This document shows, piece by piece, positions 23,685 to 34,485 of a stretch of 64,000 bases of DNA (the first letter of the stretch is position 1; every line of letters begins with the position of its first letter). This stretch comes from Telmatactis stephensoni (taxonomy: Eukaryota; Cnidaria; Anthozoa; Actiniaria; Isophelliidae), in assembly GCA_029948255.1 (NCBI GenBank), contig JALIZF010001750.1:1-64000 (forward strand), given 5' to 3'. Under the pieces are notes generated by a model that was not told the DNA's origin, did no database searches, and saw only the letters and a list, made by a program, of their open reading frames with translations. The translations under genes and the position numbers were made by a program.

Positions 23685-25729
23685 TATAGCGGAGCTCCCG
23701 CGCGGGCCGAAGGCCCGCGCGAGCGGAGCACCATACCTAAGAAAAAATGGTAACCCATCGAGCTGATTTTTCATGGACCGACACAGGAAGCCCAGTGTCC
23801 GTACGTACGTACATACGTACATACGTCCCTGTACATCCCACAGGGGTAACCGCTGGCCAATTTACAGTTTCCTTGCAGTTTTAACTTGCAAAACTTAAAA
23901 ATATTACTCTAGAAACCTCGTAAAAATTTAGCGATTTTCATGATCATTAATCTGTGCCAATCTTGACAGGTTAAAGCGAAAAACAACGTGCATTTGAATT
24001 TTTTCGGGCCCGGTGTCATTTCAAAAACTGCTCGAAAGACGAAGGACACAGAGAGCATTTTCAAAGTTGGACGACTTTTTAGTTGGATTTGTAGCTTCAA
24101 AAAACTTCTCATAATGAACGAGTCATCGAGGTCGTGTATTCTTCGTTTCGTGAAGATGCCTTCAGTAAAGCTGCTTAAAAATCTAGCCAAAGTTGGCAAT
24201 CAAGAATCATCTGCATTGAGCGTGAAACAAGGATCTAGGACTATGCTTCTAAAGACAACAATTAGGAAAGCACTTCAAGGTAAAGACCTTGGCCAGAAAA
24301 TGATGTCAAAACGTCTCTTGTACCTATATTTGATCTTTTATCTTTTATTTGGGATTGATGTCTTTAAAAAAATAAACTTTTATGCACGTTGAACTGTGGC
24401 CAAGTTTAAACAAACACTCGATCAACATAAAATGTACAACGACATTTGTTTTACGGTGAACTTTTTGCACTAGTTCTAATAATAATAAAATAAGTAAAAA
24501 AATGATTTTGAACTTATTTCAACCCCACTAATGTGTAAATACAGCTCAAGTTTGGGTCTGGAATTTAATGAAAAAAATTGACAGGAATAAAAGAAGGAAT
24601 TTTGCATGCTCTGTCAGTGAACCCTACGAGACCTTAAATGCAGACTGAAAATGCTTAATTCCTTGTTTTCTTGTAATGTCGAGTGGCTGTTTTTATATTC
24701 ACTTAAAACTGTATTATCAGTGTAATCTGGAAGAGACAAGTGGGAGACAAGTATTCACCTAGCTAGTGTGTCATTCTATTCCACATTAAATAACAAAACA
24801 ACAACAACAACCACAAAAAAACAAGATATGTCACAAATTTAATATAGTAAAGACAGACACATGAAGATATGTTGTTCTGTAATATTCAGGATGTTGAAAA
24901 GGTTTAATTACTTGTATCAATTTAAAAAAAGGGTTTGGAGATTTTGCTTTATATTTCTGAAAATTATGAACCACTACAAAGTCAGTTATGAAATCTGACA
25001 GTGAATCTGAATATTAAAATTCACTGTAATAAAGGTCACTGAGCTTACAAGCCCACTATACAAACCAAAACCAAAACTTATTTTAAAAATGCTTTTACAA
25101 TTACCACAGGAAATCCAATTCATTTGAATCAAGAACATAAAAATATTGAAATTGAAATTGGAGCTCTGCTTTTAGGTAGTAGTTGTTTTGAGTTGTTTTA
25201 CAATTTCATCTAAAGTCATAATTAGTGGAACCTGGAAGAGAGAATTCTTGTTTTGTGAAAAGACAACTATTTATCTGTGTCATTCTATTGTACATAGTAC
25301 AAAAACCAGATGCCACAATACTGTCAAGACAGAAAAATCTAAATATAATGTTCTGCAATGTTAAATTGTTTAATTGAAGGATGTTGAAATCAGGTTGAAC
25401 AGTATTTATGTGAATGAAATCAGTTTGAGGGATTTTTGCATTCTATTTCTGAGAATTATGAACCACTACTTCAAAGTCAATTATAAAATCTGACTGAATC
25501 TGAATAAGCATCACTATGGTGACTGAGGCTGAAAGCCTTATAATTTTCAGGAGACTGAAGGGCAAGAAATAAAGCTTGACCTATAATCTTTATTTCGACT
25601 TTTACAACAAAATGCAATCTTTGTTTGCCTATTACCACAGGAAGCCCAATTCATTTAAATAAAAAACATCAAAAAATAAAACAAAGTATTTAAAATTATT
25701 TTTATATTTAAATGGGAGCTCCGCTATTA
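23685..25729. mobile_element. 2.0-kb ATAGCGGAGCTCCC transposon, copy 1
   Basis: It starts with ATAGCGGAGCTCCCGCGCGG and ends with GGGAGCTCCGCTATTA. Copy 2 at 41262-42801 shares both ends, the ACCATACCTA.GAAAAAATGGTAA stretch, a CGTACGTAC run, and a region whose reading frames keep a TMLxKTTxxxLQGKD string in both copies. The 3' part is duplicated in tandem here (about 24690-25180 and 25190-25730). Both copies are followed by AGGTAGT.CCTAATTT, so the true right boundary may lie ~25 bp further on. No complete transposase is present. Confidence 0.65.
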
Positions 25730-26066
25730 GGTAGTACCTAATTTTTATATTATATTTTTAAATGTGGGATTTTTGATAACACAGTTTTCATATGGTGCTC
25801 AATATATTCGTTTGTATGCATTGTTATCTATTGTTGAGGGGTAGAATTATGTATTCTAATGTATTCTATCCTTTTGTATTCTATTGTATTGTTGTTCTAT
25901 AGAATTCTGCATATCTATTGTTTGAACAAAAGAAATTCCGACGGAAAATATATCGTGCATGGTATAGCTGAACAACTTGCATTGGTTAAATGCCATCAAC
26001 TTGTTGAACTCACATTAGAACCCAGTCTTCACGGACATTTTGGTATTTAATATGATGAAACAGAAC

Positions 26067-26326
26067 TATAGACGACTTTCAAAAATGGCGGCCTAGTACA
26101 TGAGAACGAGGCCACAAAGGCCTTGTTACCAGAAAATATGCGTGGCGACACTTCTATTGCTATCAAGGACGATGTGTTCCTTTTCCTTTTAAAATACCTA
26201 TTTTATGTGCATTTTACAGGATAATTTTTATATATTTAGAATCATTTGATGCGATGTTGATTTTGGAGGCCTTTCTGGCCTCGTTATCGTGAACAATGAG
26301 CCCGCCATTTTTGAAAGTCGTCTATA
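26067..26326. mobile_element. 260-bp MITE nested in the 3.5-kb transposon
   Basis: TATAGACGACTTTCAAAAAT is mirrored by ATTTTTGAAAGTCGTCTATA. Inner arms GAACGAGGCC..AAAGGCC and GGCCTTTCTGGCCTCGTT also pair. TA at both edges suggests a Tc1/mariner-type element. Confidence 0.7.
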
Positions 26327-26598
26327 ATCAACCATTAGAAATCGCAATCATCGGCAAAGTTGAAAATGAGACAAGAGAGACAGATAAAAAAGAGAAAAAA
26401 GATTAAATTCACTCGTGCAAAATCAATTCACTTGAGATTTGGTCCCGAGACGACGTCTTTCCGATTCCAACTCAAGTTGGATATTTTTAGCTTTCTAATG
26501 TGAACGCGGTCTCAAAGTGGACTGAGATCGATCTCGGATCGATCTTTTGATCGAGCTCAGATCGATCCAGCTGAAGCAATCTCAGTAAGAACGGCCCC

Positions 26599-28504
26599 AT
26601 AGACGTGTACCTCCGGGACAGCCAAAAGAGTTCCGTGAAACTTTAATGGCACTGCTTGATTTGGGCGTCATTAGAGAGTCAAAAAGCCCCTACGCATCAC
26701 CTATAGTGTTAGCCGCAAACGTGATGGAAGCATGAAAATCTGTGTTGACTATCGGAAGATCAACGCTAAAACGGTTCGAGATTCTTATCTCCTACCAAGA
26801 ATACAGGAAACATTGGAAGTTCTACGTGGGACCTGTTGGTTCTGCACGCTTGATCTACAAAGTGGCTACCTGCAAGTGCGTGGAAGTGAAAGAAGACATG
26901 TACAAAATAGCTCTGACCACTTCTTTTGGTTTGTGCAAATACAACCGCATGACTTTCGGGTTAACAAATGCACCAGCAACGGCTAATGGAGCAACGGCTA
27001 ATGGAACGCTGCTTTATAGGTTTAAACCTCAAGATCTCAAGATCACTTGTTCATTAAGGGATTTGCTAAGATTGCTGCCCTACTCAACAGCTTGTTGCGT
27101 AGCCATGATGTGAAGGGAACAATCGGAAGTTAGCAGAGCCCTTTATTTGGACGGTCGATTGCCAGCAAACGTTCACTGCGCTGATCAACAGATTGTCTTC
27201 CTGCTTAATTTTGGCTTTCCCAGATTTTAGCTCGATCTCCCTTCATCCTCCACACCGATGCCTCAGGAGAGGGCCTGGGCGCCGCATTATACCCAACGCA
27301 ATGGACTGTCACAAGTGCCGTACAACTCATGCGCGCCAGGCGCCGACGAGACACCTGCCGATATGGGGTACATCCGCCCATTCTTGGCGAAACACAACGT
27401 ATTGGATAATGCGAAAACCTGTTCCGGGGAAGGATTCAGAACAATTTGCAACTACCACGCAGTTCAATCACAGTATGACGATGAAAGCCTCGTTTGGCCA
27501 TCGGTGGAAACATTCCTTTACGACCAGAATACGAACCTGGAACGAGAGAGTCGTCTTGTTCGACAGATCCTCAGGGACAGAGAAAGACTCACCCTTCGTG
27601 ATGGTGTCTTGTTTTGTTGGCGCCTAGTTGATGAGAAAGAAGTATTCCAACTTGTCCTACCGGGATCAATGCACAAGCGTGTTCTGACGGGTCGACATGA
27701 CAATGTTGGCCAACTAGGGAAGGACAAGACTCTTGAACTCTTTGAGCAGCGTTTCTTCTGACCCAGCATGACAAGCAGTCAAACATCAAAGAATGCGATA
27801 AGTGCATCAAACAGAAGACTCCTGACCCTCCACGGGTACCTATGGTCCCCGTTGTCACAAATGAGCCCATAGAACTGTTAACAATTGACTTCTTGTCGAG
27901 CTTTGTCGATTGAGAAAGGCAATGGAGGCTACGAAAATGTACTCGTCCTCACCGAACGCTTTACAAAAGTCGCCTTGGCAATACCCACGTGCAATCAGAA
28001 AGCAGAAACCGTACCTAAAGTCCTTTTGGAGAAGGTATTAGTACATTTTGGACTGCCTCAAAGACTCCACTTTACAATAGTCGCCTGGGCAATACCCACA
28101 TGCAATCGGAAAGCAGAAACCGTACCTTAAGTCCTTTTGGAGAAGGTATTAGTGCAAGACTTCAAGTCTTCAAGTCACGCTTAGTCAAAGATCTGTGTAA
28201 AGTTATGGGCATCGAAAAGTCAAGGACCACACCCTACCATCCCCAGGATAATGGTCAGACTGAGGGTTTTAACAGAACGCTACTCAGTATGTTCGGCACC
28301 TTCGATGCGGATAAGAAGAAAGATTGGCCAGAACACATAGCGTCCCTTTTCCATGCATATAACTGCACAAGACACTCAACAACTGGTTACTCGCCGTACT
28401 TCTTAATGTATGGACCATTTTTAGATCTTCAAGTGTCATTGTTTTTGCTCAGGTTACTTTCAAAGCTTCCACCAAAAATGGATGATTGGCAAGACTTCAT
28501 TTGA
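26599..28504 (+). pseudogene. Ty3/gypsy remnant, RT, RNase H and integrase
   Basis: Continues the element interrupted at 23108. The RT part (26640-26990) shows ICVDYRKIN and LDLQSGY with a frame change before TFGLTNAP. The RT palm YxDD and much after it are deleted near 26990-27060. RNase H traces (LHTDASGEGLG, other frame) lie near 27250-27285. The integrase zinc-binding end (H..H..C..C) spans 27690-27815 with a frame change, and the catalytic core follows with TIDFLS, a TPYHPQDNGQTEG block (28232-28268) and GYSPYFLMYG (28387-28416). A ~111-bp tandem duplication sits in the core at 27962-28183. Several stops make it inactive. Confidence 0.8.
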
Positions 28505-28627
28505 TTGGCTATCATTTTATTCTGTTATTTTATTAGCCAATCAGGATCCTAAATTTTGTAATTTGCATCAATATTACATATTTTTGCACTGATGTTAGAG
28601 ATTTCTGCACTAGTGGGTAAAGTATAA

Positions 28628-28658
<31 letters not shown>

Positions 28659-28949
28659 ATCAGTTGAACTACCCTGCTCTCAGCCCATCAGCATCGAGTA
28701 ATTTTTTTCATGTACATTATTACAGCTTAGTTGATCTGTAGTCGCATAATTTTGGTCTTGTGTTCATCCCAAATCATTCACGAAATCTATGACCTTGGGG
28801 TCCTTTTGATTAGTAATTCATTGTTAGCTAAAACAAATGATAATAATGTAGCTTGAGACATGTGTAGGGTTTAAGTCCGCTGAAATTACTTCAATTTCAA
28901 AGTTTCATTTGAGAGTTCTACGGCGGACGTTTTTTGGTTAAATTTTCAT
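28505..28949. repeat. AT-rich tail with (AAAT)n
   Basis: A short inverted pair ATTGGCTATC / TTAGCCAAT at 28503-28540 is followed by an (AAAT)n run at about 28626-28661. It may be the tail of a retrocopy. The remainder is unique. Confidence 0.35.
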
Positions 28950-29931
28950 GTTATTACTCGTGGCCAGGCCGTAGACCGGGAACGAGTTATAAACTGCAAA
29001 TGTTTTTTTTATTTTGTCTATGTTCGTCCTGAGGCACTTCTGATTGGTTAAGAACGTAAAAACAATGCCCTTCATTCATCACCTTTGAGCGACTGCGAAC
29101 GCAAGCCAGGAACTTTAGGAATGCAAGATGGCCGACTACAAAGAAAATAGTAGCTTTCAGAGACAGGCTCTTCCAGCACTAAAACAATGTAAAATGGAGC
29201 TTTTAACTCAAGATATACTTAGAAACTTATAAGAGCTTCAAAATGGGTTGTTATTTTAAGCTTGATCTCCAATACTTTGACCAAATATCGAACTCTAAAT
29301 GGAGTACTTCAAACAAAGCTTTCGCGATAAAGACCGGGTCCTTTGAGCTGGAAATCTACGAATTTCTCCCCCTACATGTTGCTAAACGAACACATACAGA
29401 GGCAAGTCAATTATATTTCTCATTCAAGAGATCTTGAGAGGTTTTTGTACTGAATTTTAATATCGAAATTTTGCATGTTGACCTGACGCGTTTGGTCACG
29501 TAATGCTTTAATTCATATATAAAACATCCGAAACATGAACGAAAAAATACACGATTTGTTATTGTGTCAAAAACGCCGTTGTAGAAGTCTTTACAGCAAA
29601 CAATTGAGATACATAGTGAAATAAAAAGTTGAATAAACTGGTATATTCGCAGGTAATATTTTTGCATGTCGGAGATATATAATACCCATGCATGATAATA
29701 GAAGGACAAAGGCAAACACTAATAGCTGTTGACAGACAAATTGACTAATCAAATATTCTTTAGTTTAAGTTAGCCGATTCAAAAAAGGTCTTTATGTTAC
29801 GGTTAACTATTTCCCGGAATGGTGAAGAATGCGTGAAACGGCTCGGGGAAGAGTACGAACGGGGCCGGTCATTGGAGCCTCTCCTTAAAGGGGCTCCCGG
29901 GGCACGAGTGAACGCACGTGTGCGTCTAGTT
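28950..29931 (+). repeat. Dispersed inverted repeat R3, copy 1 (~0.98 kb)
   Basis: Matches 37809-38822 on the opposite strand along its whole length. It begins GTTATTACTCGTG.CCAGGCC and ends GTGCGTCTAGTT. It contains ATGGCCGACTACAAAG and a terminal in-frame segment ([17 protein letters not shown]). Both ends include CACTCGTGCCC-like words facing inward. Probably a non-autonomous transposon; the superfamily is unknown. Confidence 0.75.
29764..29931 (+). CDS. Conserved ~55-codon terminal segment in repeat R3
   Basis: From the codon for L in LADSKK at 29769 the frame stays open through [19 protein letters not shown] and RVNARVRLV. In copy 2 (37809-37975, minus strand) the same frame is also open with no indel, although most of the rest of the repeat has frame-breaking changes. 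A pyrimidine tract followed by TTTAG (29754-29763) could be a splice acceptor. The peptide is Arg/Glu-rich. I recognise no family. It may be the last exon of a transposon gene. Confidence 0.25.
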
Positions 29932-31719
29932 CCATATATTACGGGTAACTTTTTTAAATGGAGAGATCTTGGTCGAGCTTACCCCACATGGCATTGCAAT
30001 GGAGTCATTTAAGTTCTTGATGCCTTTATTTCCGAACTTGAATGTAATCGCGTTGTCAATCAGGCCTTCCATAAATTGGCTGGCATTGTACAATGAATTA
30101 TCAAGGACTAACAAAACAATTCGTAATGCACTCTTTTGATGGCAGGGTCCTTGTAGGTAACAAGTGTTCAAGAAAGCGTATAAGCAAAACCCTTTTTTTT
30201 TTTGAAAAGGGTTGTCGGGGCGAGCAGACAGGGAAAAGCGAATAGCAGGTTGGTTTTCAAAACCCTTACAATTTCGTTTGATCCGTAGGATAATTCACCA
30301 GTGTCCTAGTAGATGTTTGTGGGTTTAGTTTTAGTGAATTTTTTACTACTTTTGTGCACGTGGTTTGCCCATTTCGTGTTCCTTTGCTGGGTATTCCGTA
30401 TAGCTAGTCCATCTTACCACACGCCTGCACGGGTAGTACCGAAAGGAAATTTCTTGAAAAGACAATACAAATAAATCAAACAATCAATCAATAATCAATC
30501 AATCAATCGATCGATCAATCAAACAATGAATCAATCAGTATATTGACACCAGAATAACAAAACCTTACAACTGGTTTGATCCAGAATGGCTTCCCTCCAA
30601 AGTTCATTAAAAGGCATTCCACCATCTAAACACAGGAGAATAATAAACCAAAATGCTTTGCAGTACTACTTCCTTATTGAAAAGACATTACAGAGAGAAT
30701 CTCAAGTGTACATATCCTGTCGCGATATGAGATCATGTGTTACATGGACGGCGGCCGTAAGGGTATGGGGGGTCTGAAGCCCTACCACGTTTCACGAGAA
30801 ATGATAATTTTAGGAATACTTTTGAAAAAGTTTCGTCACAACCACATTTTGCATTATCAAGCTCCTAAAGAGGTTTCATACCAACATGATTATCTTACCC
30901 ACTTTACATAATACTGGTATACAATATCGTACCGGGGAACAAGGATTTCGTACCAGTACAAGAACCAGGATTCCGATATTGTTTATAGTGGCCATACAAA
31001 CTTTCGTGGTGGTATCATGCAAAAACATACAGAGAAATATATGGGGACCGTGGTGAACTAAAAATCTCATTCTGGTAGACAGCCCCTGAGACTCATAAAG
31101 CCCAGAGAAGTCCTTATCGCGTGTGACACTACTGGGTATGCTGAATTAATGAATTATTAAATTACTGAAACGGAATGACATCAAGATCATCGACAAGAAA
31201 CAAATATGGCCGCAAAGGAAATGATGATGGGAGATTAAAATGAAGAGAGGGCCTGGCGCACCTTCTTCCTCCTATCCTCAGGGCCGCTACGCAGGCTATG
31301 TACAGAAGAATATACACTTATTTCAAAAAACTTCGCGGTTCAAAGCAAAAACGTCACGAAAAGACCTAAAACAATGCTGCTTTGAGCTGGTATAATGAAT
31401 TCAAATTAGGCTTGAATTAATTGTCATCAACAGAATTGAATGCGATATATTAATGAAATTCTCGTGAAAACGCACGTGAAAAGTCTCACAATTTGTAAGT
31501 AGTTTATAAGAACGCCTATGAATAAAACCAAAACCGAAAATCAAAGCAGGCGCGAAGAAGATTATAATGGTTGTGGGACGTTGCTGTACGTACACGGAAC
31601 AACAGAGTGAATCAAGACAGTCTTCGAAAACTATAAAATTAAGACTACCATCAAGCCTCTATGTACGCTATGGCAACTGCTGTCAAAACCAAAATAAGAA
31701 ATCCCCTCCTGAAAGAAAA
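29932..31719. other. No recognised gene; (ATCA)n run
   Basis: A (CAAT/ATCA)n microsatellite lies at 30475-30540. An ORF of 63 codons (30586-30777) has no motif. The rest is unique. Confidence 0.35.
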
Positions 31720-32165
31720 CCGGAGTAATCTATGAAATCCCTTTAGGGCACTGCGAAGCTGTATATATTGGAGAAACGGGTAGATCATTGGACACTAGAA
31801 AGAGAACATCAAGCGAATGTCAGATTGCATGAAAGACTGAGCTATCAGCGATCTCTGAGCACGTTGAAAAGAACAACCACAACATCTTATGGGAAGATAC
31901 AAGAATTATACTGAAAGCGAGAAATGTATAGCCACAAGAAGATGAAAAGAGGCGTGGAATATTGCCAAAAATAGACCGCCCTATGCAACAGATCCTATGG
32001 CAGCGCTCCTGCCAAATTATATTTCCTTGCTAGCTAAGGGCACTAAAGAAATAGATATCAGAGCGCGCTTCAATTCCAACATCTGTTTGTTTCGCCATCT
32101 AACTGAAAAATTGTCACTTCTTTAATCCCTGATGATGGACCAACTGCCCGAAAGCTCTGATATTA
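31720..32165 (+). pseudogene. Penelope-like remnant 3, GIY-YIG region and 3' tail
   Basis: A frame at about 31722-31800 reads GVIYEIPLGHCEAVYIGETGRSL, with the linker Cys pair reduced to one. After a frame change comes a HQANVRLHE block (31808-31834). The downstream text holds CCTGATGATGG...CCCGAAAG (32127-32152), a hammerhead-like core such as is known from Penelope-like elements. The copy is frameshifted and inactive. It is closest in sequence to remnant 1 at 76-498. Confidence 0.65.
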
Positions 32166-33316
32166 AATCATCATAGATCATCGTTAAAAAAGGTTATTGA
32201 TATCACATGATACCTACGACAGCAGACTTAATTTGTGATAAATTCTGTAAAAATTTAAAACAGGTCTATTTTGAGAAGATTTGAATACAGGTCACCACCA
32301 TTCATCTAAATCTGCATCTACATTTATTCAGTCGGTTAAGTCAATTACATCGCACACCAACAAATTTCGGTATTCACCAACTAATTTCGGTATTTCGGTA
32401 TTGACGAGACACTTGTTGAATCATAATTATTTGACTTTAAGCTGCTTAATTTGCTTGTTAATATGTTTTTCTTTCCCAAGGAATGTGCATAACTTCTTCG
32501 ATCTTAAGCTGAAGCTCCGTTCACTTGGACTTTAAACTGGTCGAAAATGTTTGAAATTTTACAGTGTTATACAATATTTGAGATATTTTCATATTGATTA
32601 GTGCATTGAGATGTTATATTTGGATATTATATTGAGCTGATTGGCCGGCGACCGTATTAATACCACAGTACAAAGACATAGCTCGCACAAAGACTTTGAA
32701 AATATATATAAAAGAACAATATAAAACGATTTGCTTATGTCTCTGTACTGTGATATAAACACTCTGGAAGATGTAGAGCACTCGAAAAGCAAGAGAAATA
32801 CTCGGCTACGCCGTGTGTTCCTACGGTTGCATTTTTATGCTCTGCATCTCCCAGCGTGTTAATATCATGACAGAGACAATCACGCGCGTTTTGTAATTCC
32901 TAGCTAAGTAATTACCATTATCTATTGATACATTTCTTGCAATAGAACTGAAATAAGACAAATTATAGGCTTTCAAATGCATAGGTGTATCTAAACGCTG
33001 ATCAAAAGAATGACTATCAAATGAAATTTTTAAAAAGTGCCACAAACAAATATTTTTTGCCACACCGGGGATATCCTTGACGTCCATCCTGACAAGAGAA
33101 TATCTATGATTTGCTATAACACCTATAATTTGTAATCCATTCATTTGGGAATTAAAAACCCCGGCTACCATGTATTTTATGACCAGTTCCCAATGAGTGG
33201 TTTTAGACTGATTTATTTATCTCAGGATTAATTAAATGGCCAATTATAAATCCCCCAGCTTTAGCCATAAAGTTTATAGAGGTTCAACCTTTCTTGTTTT
33301 TGTTTTTGTTTTTCTG
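32166..33316. other. No recognised gene; small hairpin
   Basis: A 22-bp inverted repeat (CCACAGTACAAAGACATAG / CTTATGTCTCTGTACTGTG) at 32662-32752 may be a small MITE. No coding motif. Confidence 0.35.
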
Positions 33317-33485
<169 letters not shown>

Positions 33486-34240
33486 TATCTCTCTTGAAAA
33501 AGGCAGCACATACTTCATGAGATATATTACAACAAACTAATGAAATCTAGGACAGCATATATCGTTATATCTGAGTTGTAAACCAATGAAAGTTCTTTCA
33601 GACTCACGAGTTTTATTAAGTCAAATTGATTGCAAAAGTTTTGGGAGTTCTCTTGATTTAATAACTTTTTTCTACACAAATCGGTAGCCCCCCTTCAAAA
33701 TTTTGATATAAGTCGGATTATCCAAATGGAGATAAGGTACTTAGTCAGTTACTTACATAATTGCACAACACGGCCTTCCACAGCACAAACAGTTTTATCT
33801 TGCAGCTCCTACAGCTAATCGCCGAGGTCGGCACACCACATTCCAATAACATTTCTCTAACCACGTGTTCTGATATGGAAGCTAAAGTATGATCTCACGG
33901 TATGCCTACGGTGAGATAGGTCGTCCATGTTGTTTGTCCACCCGTGTCTTGTTGTGCGCACTGGACTACTCAGCTGTGCAGTTAACTATGTCATCTGGTC
34001 TATAGTTTATGAAGACGCTGTCTTGCTGGGCAGTCAATTCTGCAAGCATGCGTTAAATCAATTACTCAACACCTTCGTTCGATTTTCGGGGTCACTATGC
34101 GTATGTCCTATGTAACATTGCTTATACTACTGTAGAACTACTTTCCATTGAAAAACAACACCAACACTAATACCAAACAAAATTTTGTCGTTGTAGATTT
34201 TACGAATTTGTCTCGTTTCATTTACGAATTTGTGGTGAGT
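33486..34240. other. Upstream of the first visible E2F exon
   Basis: No CpG-rich promoter or clear TATA box is seen. The coding frame of the next exon stays open up to about 34148 without an ATG before 34241, and TTGTAG at 34192-34197 could be a splice acceptor, so an upstream exon is possible. Confidence 0.4.
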
Positions 34241-34485
34241 ATGAACGTTAACTGGACACCAGCTATTCTCAAAGAGATTCTAGAGAAGACGCGCAATGAT
34301 ACTTCCCTGGGACTCTTAACAAAAAAGTTTGTAGATGTTCTACGCCAAGCTCCAGATCAATCATTGGATTTAAACCGCGCTGCGGAGGAGTTAGCGGTTC
34401 AAAAGAGACGCATCTATGATATTACAAATATATTGGAGGGCATTGGGTTGGTGCAAAAGATCGAAAGAAACTACATCAGATGGAG
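34241..34485 (+). CDS. E2F: E2F exon 1: DNA-binding domain
   Basis: Holds residues 1-81 and two bases of codon 82. The donor TGGAG/GTAATC is at 34485/34486. The winged helix contains [10 protein letters not shown] and [16 protein letters not shown], and ends at the WR that matches QW(K/M)G of vertebrate relatives. Confidence 0.9.

Larger units (their letters stand above)
23109..26598. mobile_element. 3.5-kb transposon with GATCGATC-rich ends, inside gypsy pol
   Basis: Termini GGGGCCGTTC and its mirror AGAACGGCCCC, flanked by ATA on both sides (23106-23108 and 26599-26601). Removing it brings the two halves of the gypsy element together. The first ~200 bp contain many GATCGATC-type words (AGATCGATCTGAGATCGAT near 23133-23152 and again near 23204-23270), and the last ~90 bp carry the same words (26520-26575). 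No transposase is visible. A 3-bp duplication is compatible with Harbinger-like elements, but ATA is not their usual target, so the superfamily is open. Confidence 0.65.
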
